Source: Arachis hypogaea
Taxonomy: Eukaryota > Streptophyta > Magnoliopsida > Fabales > Fabaceae
Assembly: GCF_003086295.3 (NCBI RefSeq)
Contig: NC_092053.1
Coordinates: 113,043,506 to 113,107,505 of the forward strand
Length of the DNA stretch: 64,000 nt
Reading direction: 5' to 3'
Shown here: positions 25,246-40,476 of the stretch, in pieces
How the letters are laid out: the number at the start of each line of letters is the position of its first letter
Numbering within the stretch: the stretch's first letter is position 1
The notes under the pieces: generated by a model
Databases searched by the model: none
The model's input: the letters and a program-made list of their open reading frames with translations, nothing else
Told to the model about the DNA's origin: nothing
Made by a program: the position numbers and the translations under genes

Positions 25246-26120
25246 CAAGAAAACACACAGACACACATACACGTGTGAAACGAGAAAAAAATACAAAAAA
25301 AATACTGACACGTGCGAATTTAGCGAGAAACACAAACATGAGTGAAAAACACGCACATGTGCGAAATAAGCGAAAAACACAAAAAAAACACACACGTGCG
25401 AAACGAACAAAAAACAAACACATGTGCCAAATGAGCGAAAAACACACACATACGTGCGAAATGAGCGAAAAATACAAAAAATATGATAGAATAAAAAAAT
25501 ACACACTTGTGAAACCAACAAAAAACACAAGAAACACACACACACACAAACACACTCACACACGTGTGAAACGAGCGAAAAATACACATATGAGCAAAAC
25601 GAGTGAAAAACACGCATACGTGCGAAATAACCGAAAAATAAAAAAATAATGATAGAATAAAAACACGTACACACGTGTGAAACCAACAAAAAACACTAGA
25701 AACACACAAACACTCACACACGTGCGAAACGAGCGAAAAATACACATATGTGTGAAACGAGCAAAAAATACGTATACGTGCGAAACGACCGAAAAATACA
25801 AAAAATAATGATAGAATAAAAAAACACACACGTGTGAAACCAAGGAAAAACACAAGAAACACACACACACACACTCACACACGTGTAAAATGATTGAAAA
25901 ACACAAAAAAAATAAATAAATAACAAACACACAAGTGTGAAACAAGCAAAAAACACGTACACGGGCGAAATGAGCGAAAAAACACACACGTGCGAGATGA
26001 GCGAAAAATACGCATACGAGCGAAACGAGTGAAAAACACAGAAAAACACACACACAAGTGCGAAATGAGCAAAAAACACAAAAACGTATACGAAACGAAC
26101 GTAAAACACGCACACGTGCG

Positions 26121-28531
26121 AACCTTGCAAAAAAAAAAAAACACACGTGTGAAACTAGCGAAAAACTTCAAAAAAAAAAAAACACAGACAAATATACAGG
26201 TGCGAAATGAGGAAAAAACACAAAAAAAAAACAAAACACGTGCGAATCTAGCAAAAAACACGTACATGAGCGAAAAACACGCACACGTGTAGAACTAGCG
26301 AAAAACACAAAAAAACACACACACACACACATACACACGTGTGAAACAAGCGAAAAACACATAAATGTGCAAAACGAGCAAAAAACAAACACATGTGTGA
26401 AATGAGCGAAAAAACACACACGTGTGAAACGAGCGAAAAACACACATACGTGCGAAATCAGTGAAAAATACAAAAAATAATGATAGAATAAAAAAAACAC
26501 ACGCGTGTAAAACCAACGAAAAACACAAGAAACACACACACACTCACACACGTGCAAAATGAGCGAAAAACACACGTGTGAAACGGGCGAAAAACACGCA
26601 TACGTGCGAAACGAGCGAAAAATACAAAAAATAATGATAGAAAAAAATACACACGTGTGAAACCAACGAAAAATACAAGAAACACACACTCACACACATG
26701 CGAAACGAGCGAAAACACGTATATGTGCGAAACGAGCGAAAAAGACGCATACGTGCGAAACGAGCGAAAAATACAAAAAATAATGATAGAATAAAAAAAC
26801 ACACACACGTGTGAAACCAACGAAAAACACCAGAAACACACACACACTCAAACTCACACACGTGTGAAACGAGCGAAAAACACAAAAAACAAACACACAA
26901 GTGTGAAACGAGCGAAAAATATGTACACGGGCGAAATGAGCGAAAAACACAAAAAACGCACACACACGTGCAAAACGAGCGAAAAACACATACACACGTG
27001 CGAAACAAACGAAAAACACAAAAATGAAAAAACACACACGCGTTCAAAACAAACGAAAAACACGCACGTGTGCGAAACCAACGAAAACAAAAAAAAACAC
27101 ACACGTGTGAAATGTTAAAAAAACAAACACACGTGCGAAACGAGCGAAAAACACGCATTCGTTCGAAACGAACGAAAAACACCAAAAAAATTAAAAAAAA
27201 GAAAAACACACACACACATGCGGAACGAGTGAAAAATACACACATGTGTGAAACGAGCAAAAAACTCAAAAAAAGCACATATACACATGCAAAATGAGAG
27301 ACAAACATAACAAAAACAAAATTAAAAAAACACACGTGCGAAATGAGCAAAAAATACAAAAAATAATGATAGAATAAAAAAACACACACGTGTGAAACCA
27401 ACGAAAAACACAAGAAACACACACACACTTACACACGTGCGAAACGAGCGAAAAACACACATGTGCGAAACGAGCGAAAAAGACGCATACGTGCGAAATG
27501 AGCGAAAAATACAAAAAATAATGATAGAATAAAAAAAAAACACACACGTGTGAAACTAACAAAAAAACAAGAAACACACACACAGACTTACACACGTGTG
27601 AAACGAGCAAAAAACCCAAATAAATAAATAAAAAACAAACACACAAGTGTGAAACGAGCGAAAAACACGCACACGGGCGAAATGAGCGAAAAACACAAAA
27701 AACGCACACACACGTGCGAAACGAGCGAAAAACACACACGTGCGAAAGAAACGAAAAACACAAAAATGAAAAATCACACACACACGCGTGCAAAACGAAC
27801 GAAAAACACGCACGTGTTCGAAAATAGCAAAAACAAAAAAGCCACACACGTGTGAAACAGTAAAAAATAAACATACGTGCGAAAAACACGCATACGTTTG
27901 AAACGAGCGAAAAACACAAAAAAATAAAAAATAGAAAAATACACACACACATGCGGAACGAGTGAAAAACACACACGTGTGAAATGAGCGAAAAATAAAA
28001 AAAACACATATACACGTGCAAAACGAGCGACAAACATAACAAAAAAAAGATAAAAAACACACGTGTGAAATGAGCGAAAAACACACACGCGCGAAACAAG
28101 CAAAAAACACAAAAAAACACACGTGCGAAACGAGTGAAAAACACACACGTGCGAAACGAGTGAAAAATACACTTGCGAAACGAGCGAAAAACACAGAAAA
28201 ACAGACACACACGTGTGAAACGAGCAAAAAACACAAAACGTATACGAAACGAGTGTAAAACACGCACACGTGCGAACCTTGCGAAAAAACAAAAAAAAAG
28301 ACACACAGGTGCGAAACAAGCAAAAAACACACGCGTGTGACGCTAGCAAAAAACTCTAAAAAAAAAGACACACACACACACATACACGTGCGAAACGAGG
28401 AAAAACATAAAAAAAAACAAAGACACGTGCGAAACTAGTGAAAAACACGCATACGTGCGAAATGACCGGAAAATACAAAAAGTAATGATAGATTAAAAAA
28501 CACACACGTGTGAAACCAAGGAAAACACAAG

Positions 28532-28575
<44 letters not shown>

Positions 28576-31500
28576 ATACACGTGTGAAACGATCAAAAAA
28601 CACAAAAAAAAAATAAATAAATAACACACAAGTGTGAAACGAGAGAAAAACACGTACACAAGCGAAATGAGCGAAAAACACACACACACGTGCGAGATGA
28701 GCGAAAAACACGCATAAGAGCAAAAAACACAGAAAAAACACACACATAAGTGCGAAACGAGCAAAAAACACAAAAACGTATACGAAACGAGCGTAAAACA
28801 CGCACACGTGCGAACCTTGCAAAAAAACAAAAAAAACACACACATAAGTGCGAAACAAGCGAAAAACACACGCATGTGAAACTAGCGAAATACTTCAAAA
28901 AAATACACAGACAAACATATAGGTGCGAAATGAAGGAAAAACACAAAAAAAACACGTGCGAAACTAGCGAAAAATACGTACATGATCGAAAAACACGCAC
29001 ACGGTAGAACTAGCGAAAAACACAAAAAACACATACATGTGCGAAACAAGCAAAAAACAAACACATGTGCGAAATGAACGAAAAAACACACACGTGTGAA
29101 ACGAGCGAAAAACACGCATACGTGCGAAATCAGCGAAAAATACAAAAAATAATGATAGAATAAAAAAAATACACACACGCGTGTGAAACCAACGAAAAAC
29201 ACAAGAAACACACACACACTCACACACGTGCGAAACGAGCGAAAAACACACATATGTGCGAAACGGGCGAAAAATACGCATACGTGCGAAACGAGCGAAA
29301 AATACAAAAAATAATGATAGAATAAAAAAACACACATGTGTGAAACCAACGAAAAATACAAGAAACACACACGCTCACACACGTGCGAAACGACCGAAAA
29401 CACTATGTGCGAAACGATCGAAAAAGACGCATACGTGCGAAACGAGCAAAAAATACGCATACGTGCGAAACGAGCGAAAAATACAAAAAATAATGATAGA
29501 ATAAAAAAAACACACACGTGTGAAACCAACGAAAAACACAAGAAACACACACACACACACACACACACGTGTGAAACGAGCGAAAAACACAAAAAAATAA
29601 CCACACAAGTGTGAAACGAGCGAAAAATACGTACACGGATGAAATGAGCGAAAAACACAAAAAACACACACACGTGCAAAACGAGCGAAAAATACACACA
29701 CGTGCGAAATAAACGAAATACACAAAAATGAAAAAACACACACGCGTTCAAAACGAACGAAAAACATGCACGTCTGCGAAACCAACGAAAACAAAAAAAA
29801 CACACACGTGTGAAAAGGTAAAAAAACAAACACACGTGCGAAACGAGCGAAAAACACGCATTTATTCGAAACGAACGAAAAACACCAAAAAAAAATAAAA
29901 AAATAGAAAAACACACATGCGGAATGAGTGAAAAACACACATATGTGTGAAACGAGCGAAAAACTCAAAAAAAGCACATACACACATGCAAAATGAGAGA
30001 CAAACATAACAAAACAAAATTAAAAAAACACATGTGCGAAATGAGCGAAAAATACAAAAAATAATGATAGAATAAAAAAATACACACGTGTGAAACCAAC
30101 GAAAAACACAAGAAACACACACACACACTTACACACGTGCAAAACGAGCGAAAAAGACGCATACGTGCAAAATGAGCGAAAAATACAAAAAATAATGATA
30201 GAATAAAAAAACACACACACACGTGTGAAACCAACGAAAAAAAACAAGAAACACACACAGACTTACACACGTATGAAACGAGCGAAAAACACAAATAAAT
30301 AAATAAAAAACAAACACACAAGTGTGAAACGAGCGAAAAATACGCACACGGGCGAAATTAGCGAAAAACACAAAAAACGCACACACACGTGCGAAACGAG
30401 TGAAAACCACACACGTGCGAAAGAAACGAAAAACACAAAAATGAAAAATCACACACACGCGCGTGCAAAACGAACGAAAAACACGCACGTGTGCGAAACC
30501 AACGAAAAACAAAAAAAGCCACACACATGTGAAACAGTAAAAAACAAACATACGTGCGAAAAACACGCATACGTTTGAAACGAGCGAAAAACACAAAAAA
30601 AATAGAAAAATAGAAAAATACACACACACATGCGGAACGAGTGAAAAACACACACGTGTGAAATGAGCGAAAAATACAAAAAAACACATATACACGTGCA
30701 AAATGAGCGACAAACATAACAAAAACAAGATAAAAAACACACGTGTAAAATGAGCGAAAAACACTCACACGCGCGAAACGAGCAAAAAACACAAAAAAAT
30801 ACACGTGCGAAACGAGTGAAAAACACACGTGCGAAACGAGTGAAAAATACACACGTACGAAACGAGCGAAAAACACAGAAAAACAGACACACACGTGTGA
30901 AACGAGCAAAAAACACAAAACATATAAGAAACGAGTGTAAAACACGCACACGTGCGAACCTTGCGAAAAAAAAAAAAAAAGACACACACGTGCGAAACAA
31001 GCAAAAAACACACGCGTGTGACGCTAGCAAAAAACTCCAAAAAAAAAAGACACACACACACACACACGTACACGTGCGAAACGAGGAAGAACACAAAAAA
31101 AAACACAGACACGTGCGAAACTAGTGAAAAATACGCATACGTGCGAAATGACCGAAAAACACAAAAAGTAATGATAGAATAAAAAAACACACACATGTGA
31201 AACCAAGGAAAAACACAAGAAACACACACACACACACACACTCATACACGTGTGAAACGATCGAAAAATACAAAAAAAAATAAATAACAAACACACAAGT
31301 GTGAAACGAGTGAAAAACACGTACACGGGCGAAATGAGCGAAAAACACACACACACACACGTGCGAGTTGAGCGAAAAACACGCATACGAGCAAAAAACA
31401 CAGAAAAAACACACACATAAGTGCGAAACGAGCAAAAAACACAAAAACGTATACAAAACGAGCGTAAAACACGCACATGTGCGAACCTTGCGAAAAAACA

Positions 31501-34500
31501 AAAAAACACACACAAGTGCGAAACAAGCGAAAAATACACGCGTGTGAAACTAGCGAAAAACTTCAAAAAAATACACAGACAAACATACAGGTGCGAAATG
31601 AGGGAAAAACACAAAAAAAAAACAAAACACGTGCGAAACTAGCGAAAAATACGAACATGAGCGAAAAACACGCACACGTGTAGAACTAGCGAAAAACACA
31701 AAAAACACATACATGTGCGAAACGAGCGAAAAACAAACACATGTGCAAAATGAGCGAAAAAACACACACGTGTGAAACGAGCGAAAAACACGCATACGTG
31801 CGAAATCAACGAAAAATACAAAAAATAATGATAGAATAAAAAAAACACAAGAAACACACACACTCACACACGTGCGAAACGAGCGAAAAACACACATATG
31901 TGCGAAACGGGCGAAAAATACGCATACGTGCAAAACGAGCAAAAAATACAAAAAATAATGATAGAATAAAAAATCACACATGTGTGAAACCAACGAAAAA
32001 TACAAGAAACACACACGCTCACACACATGCAAAACGACCGAAAACACTATGTGCGAAACGATCGAAAAAGACGCATACGTGCGAAACGAGCGAAAAATAC
32101 AAAAAATAATGATAGAATAAAAAAACACACACACGTGTGAAACCAACGAAAAACACAAGAAACACACACACACTCACACTCACACACGTGTGAAACGAGC
32201 AAAAAACACACAAAAAAACAAACACACAAGTGTGAATCGAGCGAAAAATACATACACAGGCGAAATGAGCGAAAAACACAATAAAATGCACACACACATG
32301 TGTAAAACGAGCGAAAAACACACACCCACACACACGTGCGAAACAAACTAAAAACACAAAAATGAAAAAACACACACACATGCGTGCAAAACGAACGAAA
32401 AACACGCACGTGTGCGAAACCAGCGAAAAACAGAAAAAATACGCATTCGTTCGAAACGAACGAAAAACACCAAATAAATAAAAAATAGAAAAACACACAC
32501 ACACACACACATGCGGAACGAGTGAAAAACACACACATGTGTGAAACGAGCGAAAAACACAAAAAAAGCACATACACACATGCGAAATGAGAGACAAACA
32601 TAACAAAAACAAAATTAAAAAATCACACGTGCGAAATGAGCGAAAAACACACACACGTGCGAAATGAGCGAAAAATACAAAAAATAATGATAGAATAAAA
32701 AAACACAAGAAACACACACACACACTTACACACGTGCGAAATGAGCGAAAAATACACATGTGCGAAACGAGCGAAAACACGTACACGTGCGAAACAAGCG
32801 AAAAATACAAAAAATAATGATAGAATAAAAAAACACACACACGTGTGAAACCAACAAAAAACACAAGAAACATACACACACACACACACAGACTTACACA
32901 TGTGTGAAACGAGCGAAAAACAAAAAAAAATAAATAAAAAACAAAGACACAAGTATGAAACGAGCGAAAAACACGCACACGGGCGAAATGAGCGAAAAAC
33001 ATAAAAAACGCACACACACGTGCGAAACGAGCGAAAAACACACACGTGCGAAAGAAACGAAAAACACAAAAATGAAAAATCACACACACACGAATGCAAA
33101 ACGAACGAAAAACACGCATGTGTGCGAAACCAGTGAAAAACAAAAAAAGCCACACACGTGTGAAACAGTAAAAAACAAACATACGTGCGAAAAACACACA
33201 TACGTTTGAAACGAGTGAAAAACACAAAAAAAAAATAAAAAATAGAAAAACATACACACATGCCGAACGAGTGAAAAACACACACGTGTGAAACGAGCGA
33301 AAAATACAAAAAAAAACACATACACACGTGCAAAACGAGCGACAAACATAACAAAAACAAGATAAAAAAACACACGTGTGAAATGAGCGAAAAACACTCA
33401 CACGCGCGAAACGAGCGAAAAACACAAAAAAATACACGTGCGAAACGAGTGAAAAACACACGTGCGAAACGAGTGAAAAATACACACATACGAAACGAGC
33501 GAAAAACACAGAAAAATAGACACACACGTGTGAAACGAGCAAAAAACACAAAACGTATAAGAAACGAGTGTAAAACACGCACACGTGCAAACCTTGCGAA
33601 AAAACAAAAAAAAAAGACACACACGTGCGAAACAAGCAAAAAACACACGCGTGTGACGCTAGCAAAAAACTCCAAAAAAAAAAGACACACACACACACAC
33701 ACATACACGTGCAAAACGAGGAAAAACACAAAAAAAAAAACACAGACACGTGCGAAACTAGTGAAAAACACGCATACGTGCGAAATGACCGAAAAACACA
33801 AAAAGTAATGATAGAATAAAAAAACACACACATGTGAAACCAAGGAAAAACACAAGAAACACACACACACACACACACTCATACACGTGTGAAACGATCG
33901 AAAAATACAAAAAAAAAATAAATAACAAACACACAAGTGTGAAACGAGTGAAAAACACGTACACGGGCGAAATGAGCGAAAAACACACACACACGTGCGA
34001 GTTGAGCGAAAAACACGCATACGAGCAAAAAACACAGAAAAAACACACACATAAGTGCGAAACGAGCAAAAAACACAAAAACGTATACAAAACGAGCGTA
34101 AAACACGCACATGTGCGAACCTTGCGAAAAAACAAAAAAACACACACAAGTGCGAAACAAGCGAAAAATACACGCGTGTGAAACTAGCGAAAAACTTCAA
34201 AAAAATACACAGACAAACATACAGGTGCGAAATGAGGGAAAAACACAAAAAAAAAACAAAACACGTGCGAAACTAGCGAAAAATACGTACATGAGCGAAA
34301 AACACGCACACGTGTAGAACTAGCGAAAAACACAAAAAACACATATATGTGCGAAACGAGCGAAAAACAAACACATGTGCAAAATGAGCGAAAAAACACA
34401 CACGTGTGAAACGAGCGAAAAACACGCATACGTGCGAAATCAACGAAAAATACAAAAAATAATGATAGAATAAAAAAAACACACACGCGTGTGAAACCAA

Positions 34501-37500
34501 CGAAAAACATAAGAAACACACACACTCACACACGTGCGAAACGAGCGAAAAACACACATATGTGCGAAACGGGCGAAAAATACGCATACGTGCGAAACGA
34601 GCAAAAAATACAAAAAATAATTATAGAATTAAAAAAACACACATGTGTGAAACCAACGAAAAATACAAGAAACACACACGCTCACACACATGCGAAACGA
34701 CCGAAAACACTATGTGCGAAACGATCGAAAAAGACACATACGTGCGAAACGAGCGAAAAATACAAAAAATAATGATAGAATAAAAAAAAAACACACACGT
34801 GTGAAACCAACGAAAAACACAAGAAACACACACACACTCACACTCACACACGTGTGAAACGAGCAAAAAACACACAAAAAAACAAACACACAAGTGTGAA
34901 TCGAGCGAAAAATACGTACACAGGCGAGATGAGCGAAAAACGCAATAAAATGCACACACACATGTGTAAAACGAGCGAAAAACACACACCCACACACACG
35001 TGCGAAAAAAACTAAAAACACAAAAATGAAAAAAGACACACACATGCGTGCAAAACGAACGAAAAACACGCACGTGTGCGAAACCAGCGAAAAACAGAAA
35101 AAAACACACACGTGTGAAATGGTAAAAAAAACAAACACACGTGCGAAACGAGCGAAAAATACGCATTCGTTCGTAACGAACGAAAAACACCAAATAAATA
35201 AAAAATAGAAAAACACACACACACATGCGGAACGAGTGAAAAACACACACATGTGTGAAACGAGCGAAAAACACAAAAAAAGCACATACACAAATGCAAA
35301 ATGAGAGACAAACATAACAAAAACAAAATTAAAAAATCACACGTGCGAAATGAGCGAAAAACACACACACGTGCGAAATGAGCGAAAAATACAAAAAATA
35401 ATGATAGAATATAAAAACACACACGTGTGAAACCACTGAAAAACACAAGAAACACACACACACACTTACCGACGTGCGAAACGAGCGAAAAATACACATG
35501 TGCGAAATGAGCGAAAAACACGCACACGTGCGAAACAAGCGAAAAATACAAAAAATAATGATAGAATAAAAAAACACACACACGTGTGAAACCAACAAAA
35601 AACACAAGAAACACACACACACACACACAGACTTACACATGTGTGAAACGAGCGAAAAACAAAAAAAATAAATAAAAAATAAACACACAAGTGTGAAACG
35701 AGCGAAAAACACGCACACGGGCGAAATGAGCGAAAAACACAAAAAACGCACACACATGTGTGAAACGAGCGAAAAACACACACACGTGCGAAAGAAACGA
35801 AAAACACAAAAATGAAAAATCACACACACACGAATGCAAAACGAACGAAAAACACGCATGTGTGCGAAACCAGCAAAAAACAAAAAAAGCCACACGTGTG
35901 AAACAGTAAAAAACAAACATACGTGCGAAAAACACGCATACGTTTGAAACGAGCGAAAAACACAAAAAAAATAAAAAATTGAAAAACATACACACATGCC
36001 GAACGAGTGAAAAACACACACGTGTGAAACGAGCGAAAAATACAAAAAAAAAACACATACACACGTGCAAAACGAGCGACAAACATAACAAAAACAAGAT
36101 AAAAAAACACACGTGTGAAATGAGCGAAAAACACTCACACGCGCGAAACGAGCGAAAAACACAAAAAAACACACACACTTGCGAAACGAGTGAAAAACAC
36201 ACACGTGCGAAACGAGTGAAAAACCCACACGTGCCAAATGAGCGAAAAACACAGAAAAAACAAACACACACGTGTGAAACGAGCGAAAAACACAAAAACG
36301 TATACGAAACGAGTGTAAAACATGCACACATGCGAACCTTGCAAAAAAACAAAAAAAAAAAGACACACGTGCGAAACAAGCAAAAAAACACACGCGTGTG
36401 AAGCTAGCGAAAAACTCCAAAAAAAAAAACACACATACACATACACGTGCGAAGCGAGGGAAAAGCACAAAAAAAAACACAGACACGTGCGAAACTAGTG
36501 AAAAACATGCATACGTGCGAAACGACCGAAGTATACAAAAAGTAATGATAGAATAAAAAACACACACGTGTGAAAACAAGGAAAAACACAAGAAACACAC
36601 ACACACACACACACAGACTCATATACGTGTGTAACGATCGAAAAACATAAAAAAAAAATAACAAACACACAAGTGTGAAACGAGCGAAAAATACGTACAC
36701 GGGCGAAATGAGCGAAAAACACACACGTGCGAGATGAGCGAAAAACACGCATACGAGCGAAAAACACAGAAAAAACACACACACAAGTACGAAACGAGCA
36801 AAAAACAAATAAACGTATACGAAACGAGCATAAAACACGCACACGTGCAAACCTTGCGAAAAAAACAAAAAAACACACACACACACACAAGTGCGAAACA
36901 AGCGAAAAATACACACGTGTGAAACTAGCAAAAAACTCCAAAAAAAATACACAGACAAACATGCACGTGCGAAACGAGGGAAAAACACAAAAAATAAACA
37001 CAAACACGTGCGAAACTAGCGAAAAACACGTACATGAGCGAAAAACACGCACACGTGCAGAACTAGCGAAAAAAAAAAACACACACACGTGTGAAACAAG
37101 CGAAAAATACATACATGTGCAAAACGAGCAAAAAACAAACATACATGAGAAATGAGCGAAAACACACACACTTGTAAAACGAGCGAAAAACACGCATACG
37201 TGCGAAATCAACGAAAAATACAAAAATAATGATAGAATAAAAAAAAAACACACGCATTTGAAAGCAACGAAAAACACAAGAAACACACACACACTCACAC
37301 ACGTGCGAAACGAGCGAAAAACACATGTGCGAAACTGGCGAAAAACACGCATACGTGCGAAACGAGCGAAAATACAAAAAGTAATGATAGAATAAAAAAA
37401 CACACACACGCGTGAAACCAATGAAAAATACAAGAAACACAAACACTCACACACATGCAAAACGAGCGAAAACACGCATATGTGCGAAACGAGCGAAAAA

Positions 37501-38302
37501 CACACATACATGCGAAACGAGTGAAAAAGACGCATACGTGCGAAACGAGCAAAAAATACAAAAAATAATGATAGAATAAAAAAAACACACACACACTTGT
37601 GAAACTAACAAAAAACACAAGAAACTCACATACACAGACTCACATTCACACACATATGAAACAAGCGAAAAACACAAAAAAATATAATAAAAAAAACAAA
37701 CACACAAGTCTGAAAAGAGCGAAAAATACGTACACGGGTGAAATGAGCGAAAGACACAAAAAATGCACACAGACGTGCGAAACGAGCAAAAAACACACAC
37801 GTGCGAAAGAAACGAAAAACACAAAAATGAAAAATGAAACACACACGCATGCAAAACGAACGAAAAACACGCACGTGTGCGAAACCAGCAAAAAACAAAA
37901 AAAGCCACACACGTGTGAAACAGTAAAAAACAAACATACATGCGAAAAACACGCATACATTTGAAACAAGCGAAAAACACAAAAAAATAAATAGAAAAAC
38001 ACACACAAACACATGCGGAACGAGTGAAAAATACACACGTGTGAAACGAGCAAAAAATACAAAAAAAACACATACACACGTGCAAAACAAGCGACAAACA
38101 TAACAAAAACATGATAAAAAAACACACGTGTGAAATGAGCGAAAAACACACATACACGTGCGAAGCGAGGGAAAAACAAAAAAACACAGACACATGCGAA
38201 ACTAGTAAAAAACACGCATACGTGCGAAACGACCGAAGAATACAAAAAGTAATGATAGAATAAAAAAACACACACGTGTGAAACCAAGTAAAAACACAAG
38301 AA

Positions 38303-38334
<32 letters not shown>

Positions 38335-38564
38335 ACGTGTGAAACGATCGAAAAATACAAAAAAAAATAAATAACAAACACACAAGTGTGAAACGAGCAA
38401 AAAACACGTACACGGGCGAAATGAGCGAAAAACACACACACGTGCGAGATGAGCGAAAAACACGCATACAAGCAAAAAACACAGAAAAAACACACACATA
38501 AGTGCGAAACGAGCAAAAAACACAAAAACGTATACGAAACGAGCGTAAAACACGCACACGTGCA
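26121..38564. repeat. Higher-order repeat, period about 2.63-2.75 kb
   Basis: The rare word AACCTTGC preceded by GCGTAAAAC (or a close variant) occurs at 26121, 28813, 31484, 34118, 36849 and 38565: spacings 2692, 2671, 2634, 2731 and a short 1716. A second form preceded by GTGTAAAAC occurs at 28275, 30957, 33589 and 36335: spacings 2682, 2632 and 2746. Sequence around these anchors is collinear for long distances; for example 31484-32600 and 34118-35330 are nearly identical. The last copy lacks internal material, including the second anchor. Confidence 0.9.
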
Positions 38565-40279
38565 AACCTTGCGAAAAAACAAAAAAACACACACACAGAC
38601 ACACAAGTGTGAAACAAGCGAAAACACACGCGTGTGAAACTAGCGAAAAACTCCAAAAAAATACACAGACAAACATGCACGTGCAAAATGAGAGAAAAAC
38701 ACAAAAAAACACAAACACGTGCGAAACTAGCGAAAAACACGTACATGAGCGAAAAACACGCACACGTGCAGAACTAGCAAAAAACACAAAAAAAAAAACA
38801 CACACACACACGTGTGAAACAAGCGAAAAACACATACATGTGCGAAACGAGCAAAAAACAAACATACGTGAGAAATGAGCGAAAACACACACACGTGTGA
38901 AACGAGCAAAAAACACGCATACGTGCGAAATCAGGGAAAAATACAAAAAATAATGATAGAATAAAAAAAACACACACGCGTTTGAAAGCAACGAAAAACA
39001 CAAGAAACACACACACACACACTCATACACGTGCGAAACGAGCGAAAAACACATATGTGCGAAATGGGCGAAAAACACGCATAGGTGCGAAACGAGCTAA
39101 AAATACAACAAATAATGATAGAATAAAAAAAAACACACACGTGTGAAGCCAATGAAAAATACAAGAAACACAAACACTCACAAAACGCAAAATGAGCGAA
39201 AACACGCATATGTGCAAAACGAGCGAAAAACACACATACATGTGAAACGAGTGAAAAAGACGCATACGTGCGAAACGAGCGAAAAATACAAAAAATAATG
39301 ATAGAATAAAAAAATACACACACGTGTGAAACTAACGAAAAACACAAGAAACACACACACACTCACACTCACACACATGTGAAACGAGCGAAAAACACAA
39401 AAAAAAATAAAAAAACAAACACACACGTGCGAAATGAGCGAAAAAAACGCGCACACACGTGCGAAATGAGCAAAAAACACACACACGTGCAAAACAAACG
39501 AAAAACACAAAAATGAAAAAATACACACACACGCGTGCAAAACGAACGAAAAACACACACGTGTACGAAACCAGCGAAAAACAAAAAAAAAACACACATG
39601 TGAGAAATGGTAAAAAAAGAAACATACGCATTCGTTCGAAACGAACGAAAAACACCAAAAAAATAATAAATAGAAAAACACACACACATGCGGAACGAGT
39701 GAAAAATACACACGTGTAAAACGAGTGAAAAATACAAAAAAAAGCACATACACACATGGAAAATGAGCGACAAACATAACAAAAAAATTAAAAAAATACA
39801 CGTGCGAAATGAGCGAAAAACACGCATACGTGCGAAATTAGCGAAAAATACAAAAAATAATGATAGAATAAAAAAACACACACGCGTGTGAAACCAACGA
39901 AAAACACAAGAAACACACATACAATCACACACGTGCAAAACGAACGAAAACACACATATGTGCGAAACGGGCGAAAAACACGCATACGTGCGAAACGAGC
40001 GAAAAATGCAAAAATAATGTTAGAATAAAAAAATACAGACACACATGTGAAACCAACAAAAAATACAAGAAAGACACAGACTCACACACATGCAAAACGA
40101 GCGAAAACACGTATATGTGCGAAACGAGCGAAAAACACGCATACATGCGAAACGAGCGAAAAAGACGCATACGTGCGAAATGAGCGAAAAATATAAAAAA
40201 TAACGATAGAATAAAAAAAATACACACACGTGTGAAACCAACGGAAAACACAAGAAACACACACACACACACACACTCA

Positions 40280-40476
40280 TGTAACAACCCAAACCACCCG
40301 CTAGCACGATATTGTCCGCTTTGGCACATAAGGCCTCACGGTTTTGCATTTGACGATAGGGATGATAGTCGAAGCCCCCCACACTCACTCGTCAAAACGC
40401 GTCATGCTAGGGAGAGGTATCGACACCCTTATAAGGTATGCTTTGTTCCCCTCCCGAACCGATGTGGGACCTTACA
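40280..40476. mobile_element. 197-bp solo LTR (TRIM-like) inside the array
   Basis: Unlike the surrounding repeats, this block begins TGTAACAACCCAAACC and ends GATGTGGGACCTTACA, giving TG...CA ends. It is flanked by a perfect 5-bp duplication ACTCA (40275-40279 and 40477-40481). The words CGCTAGCACGATATTGTCCG and GAACCGATGTGGGAC occur in short LTRs of plant TRIM/SMART elements as I recall them. No internal region is present, so it is a solo LTR. Confidence 0.85.
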
